NCBI GenBank assembly: GCA_036346225.1
Contig: JARFIW010001482.1
Coordinates: forward strand, 334,001 to 398,000
From: Platerodrilus igneus
Taxonomy: Eukaryota > Arthropoda > Insecta > Coleoptera > Lycidae
Length of the DNA stretch: 64,000 nucleotides
Direction of reading: 5' to 3'
The notes under the pieces were generated by a model. That model did no database searches. It had not been told where the DNA came from and saw nothing but the letters and a program-made list of their open reading frames with translations. Below, piece after piece: positions 56,858-64,000 of this stretch; position 1 is the stretch's first letter; each line of letters begins with the position of its first letter. The translations under genes were made by a program, and so were the position numbers.

Positions 56858-57080
56858 CAAGTAGTATTGGTATCGCCGGGTTGTTTAATCTTTGCTTAGA
56901 GAAAGGCGTGTTTCCACGTTGCTGGAAAGTCCAGAACGTATCATTTATCCCTAAACACAAACAGGTGGATGTGTTGGACCCGCGCAGTTATCGTCCAATT
57001 AACTTGCTACCTGCACTGGGAAAAGCTTTGGATCGAGTCATGACCACGTGCGTTGAGCACGTTGTGCGAAATGGCAGAAA
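56858..57080 (+). pseudogene. R1-like LINE reverse transcriptase fragment
   Basis: Open frame of about 75 residues: GLFNLCLEKGVFPRCWKVQ, VSFIPKHKQ, DPRSYRPINLLPALGKALDR. This is the RT finger region of R1/Jockey elements (typical 'FPRCWK...LIPKPGK...YRPICLL...GK'). It is cut at both ends and is a different family from the LINE that starts at 57130. Confidence 0.8.
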
Positions 57081-57149
57081 GCAGTGCATATTCTTATGTT
57101 TTGGCACAGTTAGATCTTAACTTCAAAATCCCATGTGTACATTGATTAT

Positions 57150-57383
57150 AACATCTGCAGAATTCGAGACCTAGTTTCAATAACAAGGTGCTATAGCTGT
57201 CAACGCTTTGGACACTCAGCCAAAGTCTGTCGGTCAACAACCACCTGTAGACAGTGTGCTCAAGAATACACCTTAACATCGTGTCCTAACCAATCCTCAC
57301 ATCCCATCTGTTCCAACTGCCAACGCATTAACCGCCCCCATAACCGCTCCGTAACCAGCCCTGATTGTTCCGTGTACAAATAA
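57150..57383 (+). pseudogene. LINE ORF1 zinc-knuckle C-terminus
   Basis: Contains CYSCQRFGHSAKVC (a CCHC knuckle), then CRQCAQEYTLTSC and CSNCQRINRPHNR, the usual series of Cys/His knuckles ending a Jockey-group ORF1, with a stop at 57381. This nucleic-acid-binding region packages element RNA. The start codon in the open frame is arbitrary because the N-terminal half is deleted. Confidence 0.8.
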
Positions 57384-57443
57384 TTCCTAAAAATTTCCAA
57401 ATTACGAACCGACTATGGCTACTAATCCAACACGCAAATTTCT

Positions 57444-58410
57444 ATGCCCATTCAAAATCCCCACCGTACACTTTCCTACATATTAATTATACAAGCCAAC
57501 TTCCAAAACTCCCGCTCCGCAACACTTAAACTTGGCCATCTTCTTATCGAACGAAAAACATTCTTAGCTATCCTTCAAGAACCTTACCTTATAAACAACA
57601 AAATTCCCAACCTACCGCCATATACTAGATCCTTCATCCACCCACATCCGCTAGATCCTAATCTAACAGCAGCGATTATCATCAACAACCCCCAAATAGA
57701 TGCATCTCTTATCCTATCCCACTCTACTCCACAAGTACTGACTGCTGAACTACACTGGAAGACTGGCACTATCTACATTATTTTGGTTTACTTTCAATAT
57801 AGTAAAAACATTTAAACATACTTAGAACAACTGGACAACACTTTACAAACACTTGCACATAAACCGACACTTATATGTGCAGACGCCAACGCACGTTCTA
57901 CGTTATGGTACAATGACACCACTTACGACAAAGGAACCCTCCTTGAAGATTTTATCCTACAGCACAATTTATCCATCCTAAATACTCCATCAAACACCCC
58001 AACCTGGGAACCCTTAAACCACAGCTACAATATTGACGTTACCCTTGCCACACCATCAGCCTGTAATTTAACTGACTTCTGGAATATATCCCATATTATA
58101 ACTTTCAGCGATTACAATCCAATAACATTCAAAGTCCTCCCCAACCTCCCACCACGCCAATTCTACAAATCGTCATCCTATAACACAAATAAAGCAGACT
58201 GGCTTCGCTTCCTGAAATCCTTAAAAAATCAAATTTTTAAACCTCAACCTGCCCTACCGGAAAGCACCCATCTAACTTTACTCGCAAACTCCATTGTCCA
58301 AAATATCCACCGTGCCGCATTCACTACCATCTCGACAAAATACCACACTACTCGCACGATACCTTGGTGGAGTCCTACATTACAAGACACAAGACGCCGC
58401 CTAATCGCCC
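57444..58410 (+). pseudogene. LINE apurinic-type endonuclease domain
   Basis: The N-terminal block has IIQANFQNSRSATLKL and LQEPYLIN (the catalytic Glu region of R1-type endonucleases). After a stop at about 57813 come ICADANARSTLWYN, PTWEPLNHSYNIDVTLATPS and TFSDYNPITF (usual SDHNP; His replaced by Tyr). The domain nicks target DNA to start integration. The premature stop and the His-to-Tyr change mark it as inactive. Confidence 0.8.
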
Positions 58411-58469
58411 TATGACACAAAATACAATGTCTACACAGACTTGCTGTTCAAAATAATCAAATAGCACTA

Positions 58470-58946
58470 TTGAGCACACAATACCGACAACTACGTTCAA
58501 TCTTTAAAAGTACCATCTACAAGGTCAAGAAGAATCACGTACAAAACACTGTTGACCACCACAATGCCGATCTCTGGAAAACATCGCAGGATAGCAAAAT
58601 TTCCTGCAAATCAAATTCTAGCAACGCCCACGTCACTCCAAAACCCCAGCATCCGAAATACTTTATCCCTTCTACTAAACACTGTAGTCTCTCCTACTTC
58701 TATGGATATCCCTTACTTCCAACAAGACCAAATCATTTCCAATTGCGAAACCCCTTCTAACATCCTTCCTGATGATATCCTCGACACCGACTTTCTCGAC
58801 TCCATCGTGTCCAAATTAAACCCACATAGATCTCCAGATCCTGATAGCATCACAAACATTATCATCAAAAGGTCATGGCTAGTAATCCGTCAACCTATCC
58901 TCCAACTATTCCGCAAATGGCTTACCATCGGTATCTTTTCTGATAC
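58470..58946 (+). pseudogene. LINE reverse transcriptase, N-terminal part (copy 2)
   Basis: Two overlapping frames, 58470-58760 and 58552-58950, carry parts of the RT start. The second has HRRIAKFPANQILATPTSLQ and KLNPHRSPDPDSITN, almost identical to the minus-strand copy at 54340-53950, and ends at the RTE junction. Confidence 0.8.
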
Positions 58947-59909
58947 ATAGATATTAACAACCTAATGGTTGTTAAAGAACTCCAACATGTTTACATGATT
59001 CCCATTTATAAGGAAATGAAATATTACCTGGTTATCCCTTCCAAAAAAGGAAGAGTGTTATATTATATGTTATGGTAAAGCCTAAGCAACAAATCGCTGC
59101 CAACATGCCAGACCGTTAACTCATTGTGAGTTATGTTATGGTGACATTTAGTTAATTTATTTTTATTTATCTATTTTGTTTTGTTTTTGAACTTACTTAA
59201 GGTCAGTTTGACGCAGCTCTAAATTCCTTTTTATTCTGAGTTAGTCTAAAAAGGTCTACATACCCTTCACAACGTAAATCTGTAGTAATTAGACTAATAT
59301 AACTTTGCCTAGGTCTTCCTACTATATATTTTTTTGGTAGTCTGTAATCTAAGACCTTACTAAATTAGTCCCTCATATCTTAACTGGTGCTCTATCATTC
59401 TAGCTCTCCTGATCTTTAATTGTTTCAACATACAGGGTTTCTTACCTATCCTTCTATAAACTTTCCTCATTTGTTACTCTATCTGTTCAACTAATCTTTA
59501 ACATTTTCGTATAACATCAAGTTTCGAAAGCTTCTATCTTTTTCTTATTTACCTCTTTAACTGTCCAAGTCTCACAACCATATAATAGAACGTTCCATAC
59601 GTACGACTTTACGAAACTTTTTCTATTATCTAAACTAATACTATTAGCTATTAGTAAATCTTTATTTTTTAAAAACATTTTTTTAGCTTGAGCTATTCTA
59701 GCTACTATATCGCTTCAGCTATGTCCGTCCTTTGTAATTATACTACTTAAATAGCAAAATTCACCTACCTCCTCTAGCTCGGTATTACCTGTTTTTAGAT
59801 TTGGTTTAGAACTAGGCTGTAGCTCACTTGTCATTATCTTTGTCTTTCCTGATTTAATTCTCATAATATAGTCACTCTGTAGTATCTCATCTAAAATATT
59901 TAAAACTCT

Positions 59910-61136
59910 CCTAACTATTTTCTAGACTCTGCTATAATGGCTGTATCATCGGCAAAACGTAACATGTCTATTTTCTGTCCCTGTATACTAATACCTATCT
60001 CTTTTCTCTTTCTAGCTAAATTTAAAGCTTTCTCAATGTAAACATTAAAAATCAAGGGAGATAGTATACTGCCATGTCTGACACCATTTCTAATCTTAGC
60101 CTCCTTTTCTATTTCATCAAATCTAATTACTACGCTTTGGTTTTTATATAGACTGTAAATAATTTTCCTATCCCTATGAGAAATTTCTATTTTTCGCAAA
60201 ACTCTGAACATAACAATCCAATTAGCCCTATTAAATGCTTTTTCTAAATCTACAAACGCAAAATGAGTTTTTTTATTTTTTGTAACCTTTTTTCGATAAT
60301 TACCCTAATCATTGGTATCGGTTCTCTAGTCGCTCTGTCTTTACAAAAACCATATTGGTCTTAGCCTAAATAATTCTCAGTCAAAGTTTCTACTGTATTT
60401 TTAATTATTATTGTTAGTATTTTGGAAGCGTGGGAAGTTAAACTAACCATTCTAAAATTCTCACACCTATTAGCTTCTGACTTTTTTGGGATTGGGATGA
60501 TAATATTTTTTCAAAATCTATTGGAACCTTACCTGTGTCATATATTACTTTAACTAGTTCATATAATCTGTCTAAAGCTTTCTGACTTGTATATTTTATT
60601 AATTCTGCGGGTATATCGTCTATCATCGGCGCTTTATTTAGTTTAAGATCCCTAACAGCTCTATCAAATTCCTCTCTTAATATTGAGAACCCTATTTCTA
60701 CATCCTTTTCTTGGTCGTTCTCTAACTCACTCATACCGTCTCCTTTATATAAATCTTCTAAATATCTTTTCCATCTATCTGCTACCTCAACTTTATTTAT
60801 TAGAAGCTCATTGTTCTCATCTTTAATATCATTATATTTTGGCCTATCTTCCTCGAAAAACTTTTTAACTGCTCTGTAGGGCCTGTCTGTCTTACCTACT
60901 CTCAAATCATCTTGTATTCCCTTACAATACTTCTCCATCTATTTATTTCTAGCTTCTCTACACTCCTGTACTATCTTATTCCTAACTCTATTATATTTTT
61001 GCTTACTTTCACTATTCAATTCTCGGAAAGGTTTAAGCTTTCTTCTATTCTCTATTAAATCTAATATCTCTTTTGTTACCCAGGGTTTTCTCGCTTCTAC
61101 TTTTTCCTTGCCTATAGTCTGTAGTTGCTGTATCAT
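59910..61136 (-). pseudogene. RTE reverse transcriptase
   Basis: ORFs 61136-60939 and 60938-60438 carry the linker and RT fingers (KLNKAPMIDDIPAEL; Gly replaced by Met). 60211-59915 carries NGVRHGSILSPLIFNVY and the catalytic LRFADDTAII at 59945-59962. C-terminal blocks follow in degraded form to about 59200. Frame breaks in the A-rich run at about 60275 and at about 59915 coincide with those of the plus-strand copy; others are private. Confidence 0.82.
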
Positions 61137-62000
61137 GTACAGCCCTTTTTATTTCTTTCCATCTATTTTCTACGTTCTCTCCTATACATACCTCTTTGAT
61201 ATTATTATCTAATACTCGTTTATATTCCTTTTTTACCTCACTATCATTAAGCTTACCAAGATCCCATCCCTCTTTTTTAACTTTTCTCAATTTTTTGAAT
61301 TTTAGATTACACTTCATTATAACTAAGTTATGATCGCTATCTATGTTAGCCCCTGGATAACTACGACAGTTTTTAACTTGGTTTCTAAATCTTTGTTTAA
61401 CTAAAATATAATGTATTTGGTATTTAGCTCTATCACCTGGCGCTTTCCAGGTATATCTTCTTCTAACATGCTGTTCGAATAAGGTGTTTACGGTAACTAA
61501 TCTATGTTCCTGGCAAAACTAACTAATCTTTCTTCTCGATCATTTCGTTTACCAAACCCGAATTTTCCTACCTTTTTCCCTCACTACCTTCACCCACTGA
61601 CGTATTAAAATCGCCCATAATTATTAAATTCTCATCTCCCTTTACTTTTCTCACTGTACTATTTATATCCTCGTATACCTTTTCTACTTCCTCATCCTCG
61701 TACTTAGTTGTTGGCATGTAAACCTGTACTAAAACAGTGTCTGTGGGTTTCGTGTTCAATCTAACCATAATTATTCTATCACTAAATTGTAAGTACTCTT
61801 TAACTTTACGTCCTAATCTTTTACCTAACACTATTCCGACCCCTACCTGTCCATTAGTAGTAGAAGTTGTAATTATTCTATAATTATATTTCCAAAAGTT
61901 ATTACTATCTAGCCATCTCACCTCATTAATACCTAACATGTCCAGCTTCCTCTTTCTCATTTCGTCTAATAAATTCGTTAATTATCTACTCTAAGTAATG
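61045..62000 (-). pseudogene. RTE endonuclease domain
   Basis: Minus ORF 61960-61568 contains LGINEVRW (metal-binding Glu), VGIVLGKRLGRKV, VLVQVYMPTTKYEDEE and MGDFNTSVGE. The remainder (QIDYI- and SDHN-equivalent blocks) is in other frames down to about 61320. 61317-61045 is the basic linker. A frame break at about 61560 separates the first ORF from the next. Confidence 0.82.
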
Positions 62001-62399
62001 ACCTTACATTCAAAGTCTCTATCACTAAATCGAACCGTTGTTTTAAATTCTTACGATGACGAGCCCCAAATATCTCCTCCCGGAGATCCGAATGAGGGGT
62101 ATTTTACCTCTGGATAAGAATTTTACTTGTGAGCTCTCCATCATACATAGTTCGTGTTTATTGTGGTAAATTCCCATATCTTTCCACAACGCAGTTTTTA
62201 AAGATTTTAGCAAAAAGCCGTATCTGTCACGGCCAACCCCAACAACCTTGTAAATTATCGAGGATCGCCCGAAACCAACCGACTCTCCTCCAATGTTTTT
62301 TAGCCAGCAAGACTGCTGCCCCTTGCTGCGCCTTTTAATCGCCTCTTACGATAAGCAGGCCTACTATAGTAGTATTCTTTGTCTCTTACTATAAGAAAC

Positions 62400-62815
62400 C
62401 AATAGAAATAAGAAAACCAAATTAGGCAGAACGGCTAGCGGACTAATTGGATCAGCGGAGGCAATGAGTGTGGGGTGGGATCTGTGATGTATAAGATGGA
62501 AATTTATTCGTAGGGTCAAGCATCTGAACTATAGATGAAATTAAGGGCGCACTATACGCTGTCATATGATTGAGATGTAACTAATTTCCTAGAGGCGGGT
62601 ATAGAAAGCTCAAGATAACTAAATCAAACACAACAAAAAAAAACAACACACTTTGTAAAGATATAAAGTACTTACGGATTGTCTAAGTAAACACTATACT
62701 GCAACGTCTCGTCTTGCATCTGTAACATAAAATCAAAGCATTACCTCAAACTCGGTTTGAGCCTATTTTATATCGGTCGATTCTTAATGTTTTAATTCAT
62801 ATTATTAAATATTTA
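62400..62815. other. No gene seen between two RTE elements
   Basis: AT-rich with no ORF or recognised repeat. Confidence 0.5.
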
Positions 62816-62820
62816 AGATA

Positions 62821-63875
62821 TTGATATTTAAGATGATGGCATCCTCTGGGGTAAAAAATTCCGGTGGTAAAATAGTCCCCAATTCGAATCTCCAGGAGGG
62901 GACTAAATTCGTGGATATAATCAGAAAGTATAAAAAAAGTGTCGTGAACATTCTGGGAGTCGGAGCGTGGAATGTCAGTAGTATGAGGCTAGTAGGTAAG
63001 CTAGAGAACTTGAAAATTGAAATGGACAGGTTAGCATTAGACCTAGTAGGAATCAGCGAAGTTCATGGCCAAAGGTGGGTTTTTTTTTTGGAGCGGAGAC
63101 TCTAGAGTAACTCACACAAAATCAGAAGAGGGAAATTCGAATGTACGGATAGTTATGAAAAAAAAATATAACTCATGGTTAGATTAGAATCTAAACCGGT
63201 AAATACAGTAATAATACAGTTAAGAAGAGGTAAAAGCGATCTACAAAGATATTGAAGAGATACTAAGATACGTAAATGACACGAAAGTTTAATAATTACA
63301 GGGGTTTTTAATGCAGTGGTAGGTGAGAGTAGGAAAGGCGCGGTAGTAGGTTTATTTGGTTTAGGCAGGAGAAGCGACAGGGGAAATAGGATGGCAGAAT
63401 TTTGCGACCAAAACAATTTAACCATCACAAACACATCATTTCAGCAGCATGCTAGAAGACGATCACGTGGAAGATGCCAGGAGATACAAGAAGATATCGA
63501 ATAGATTACATTCTTGTTGAACAACGGTTTAGGAATCAAGTAAAAGACTAGAAGCCATCCAAAAGCAGATATGGACACTGACCACAACATCGTAATTATG
63601 AAGGCCGTTATTAAATTTAAAGATTTATGAAAAAGGAACGGAAAAAGACACTTTGAGTTTGAGAAACTAAAAGATATATATATTAGAAGCAGAGATAGGA
63701 AAAATGAAAGATAGAACTAGACCTAGATTAGATTATTAAACACAGATAGTTAGAGATGTACGGAATTTCAAGGAAATGCGTAATCTAGCTCAGAATAGAA
63801 ACCAATGGAGGTACGCGTCCAACCAGTTCCAAAACAAACAAGTTGAAAATGCAAGGCATTGTCGCAACGAACTTC
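62821..63875 (+). mobile_element. RTE-family element 2, internally deleted
   Basis: The start encodes the endonuclease N-terminus (GVGAWNVSSMRL, KLENLKIEMDRLALDLVGIS, then EVHGQRW). Frameshifted endonuclease text continues (63300-63650; AEFCDQNNLTITNTSFQQHA near 63390-63450). The sequence then jumps to the last ~40 codons of the RTE protein (TRPRLDY ... QIVRDVRNFKEMRNLAQNRN) at 63715-63840. The whole RT is deleted. It differs in sequence from the other RTE family in the window. Confidence 0.8.
62836..63105 (+). pseudogene. RTE family 2 endonuclease N-terminal ORF
   Basis: Beginning MASSGVKNSGGKIVPNSNLQ, about 90 residues with WNVSSMRLVGKLENL and ISEVHGQRW. The frame is lost in a T run at 63080-63090. 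The upstream part matches the 5' region of the other RTE copy at low similarity (CCAATTCGAATCTCCAGGAG versus CTCATTCGGATCTCCGGGAG). Confidence 0.7.
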
Positions 63876-64000
63876 CAAATGTAGACTTACTTTAAAACAA
63901 TTTAAAGAAATTAAAATTATTATGTTGTAATAATTATAAGTATTCAGATAAAATAAAAATTAATTCCCCGGGGGGGTCGGGTATCCGTGGTCAGATTTTG

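Larger units (their letters stand above)
57130..58948 (+). mobile_element. R1/Jockey-type LINE, copy 2, truncated by RTE insertion
   Basis: The order is ORF1 zinc-knuckle end (57135-57383), endonuclease (57444 to about 58150), linker, and start of RT (58552-58946). The RT text stops at GIFSDT exactly where the inverted RTE element begins. The 5' part of ORF1 is missing. The second half is nearly identical to 53950-54340 on the other strand. I do not see the rest of the RT on the far side of the RTE element. Confidence 0.85.
58944..62395 (-). mobile_element. RTE-type retrotransposon, near full length
   Basis: Inverted relative to the copy at 8870-11769 and longer at the 5' end. It includes a 5' untranslated region (about 62395-62050; TCGTAAGAGGCGA and GGATCTCCGGGAGGAG on the coding strand), complete endonuclease, RT, C-terminal region and the 240-bp tail (59180-58944). 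It has many frameshifts and stops, so is inactive. It interrupts LINE copy 2 at 58944-58948. Confidence 0.88.

Noticed and set aside
1..64000. CRISPR array, bacterial operon, phage or organelle sequence
   Set aside because: No regularly spaced direct repeats with unique spacers, no operon-like gene packing, and splice-site and retrotransposon content is clearly nuclear eukaryotic.

Overview
The window looks like an AT-rich, intron-containing insect nuclear genome dominated by transposable elements. I read a beetle as most likely, because the only convincing host gene is a four-cysteine 'minus-C' odorant-binding protein (55694-56223), a class especially common in Coleoptera. There are no bacterial operons, rRNA genes, CRISPR arrays or intact tRNA genes. 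All calls are by eye from sequence and translations; family names are by motif, not by database search.

Layout. 0.3-3.0 kb: decayed minus-strand coding relics of an unidentified protein, part of it duplicated as a head-to-head inverted repeat. 3.3-3.5 kb: an 8-bp satellite. 3.6-8.9 kb: a G+T-biased region with no gene and an old degenerate duplication. 8.87-11.77 kb: an RTE-type non-LTR retrotransposon (endonuclease plus reverse transcriptase, frameshifted), followed by a short RTE tail and a dispersed repeat. 12.6-16.3 kb: minisatellites, a purine-rich tract and a retrotransposon gag ORF with its primer-binding site. 16.3-20.3 kb and 32.5-36.3 kb: two minus-strand copies of one Gypsy-like LTR element (gag, tandem-repeat leader, primer-binding site, long LTR-like block); the first copy carries a SINE. 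Three copies of a further ~1.8-kb repeat lie at 20.3, 30.4 and 40.2 kb. 23.1-29.3 kb: two copies of another LTR, one split by a 1.5-kb solo LTR with a clean 4-bp target duplication. 29.5-30.4 kb: a decayed retropepsin/pol fragment.

36.4-46.7 kb is the most unusual part. Two copies of an LTR-leader repeat surround two long ATATATGT arrays, a hairpin element with identical 208-bp arms, a second foldback element with a 38-bp perfect palindrome, and a 2.5-kb palindrome with 849-bp arms. All are nested in TA-rich microsatellites. 46.7-50.4 kb is AT-rich with little content. 50.5-54.3 kb (minus) and 57.1-58.9 kb (plus) are two copies of an R1/Jockey-type LINE. The first is interrupted by another LINE tail and resumes in frame; the second is cut by a near full-length RTE element (58.9-62.4 kb, minus). 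54.5-56.7 kb holds the odorant-binding protein gene with a TATA box, an 80-bp intron and a poly(A) signal. 62.8-63.9 kb is an internally deleted member of a second RTE family.

Functionally there is one plausible expressed host gene, a secreted carrier of small hydrophobic ligands. The rest is a record of nested mobile-element insertions, with foldback structures that I could not assign to a named family.
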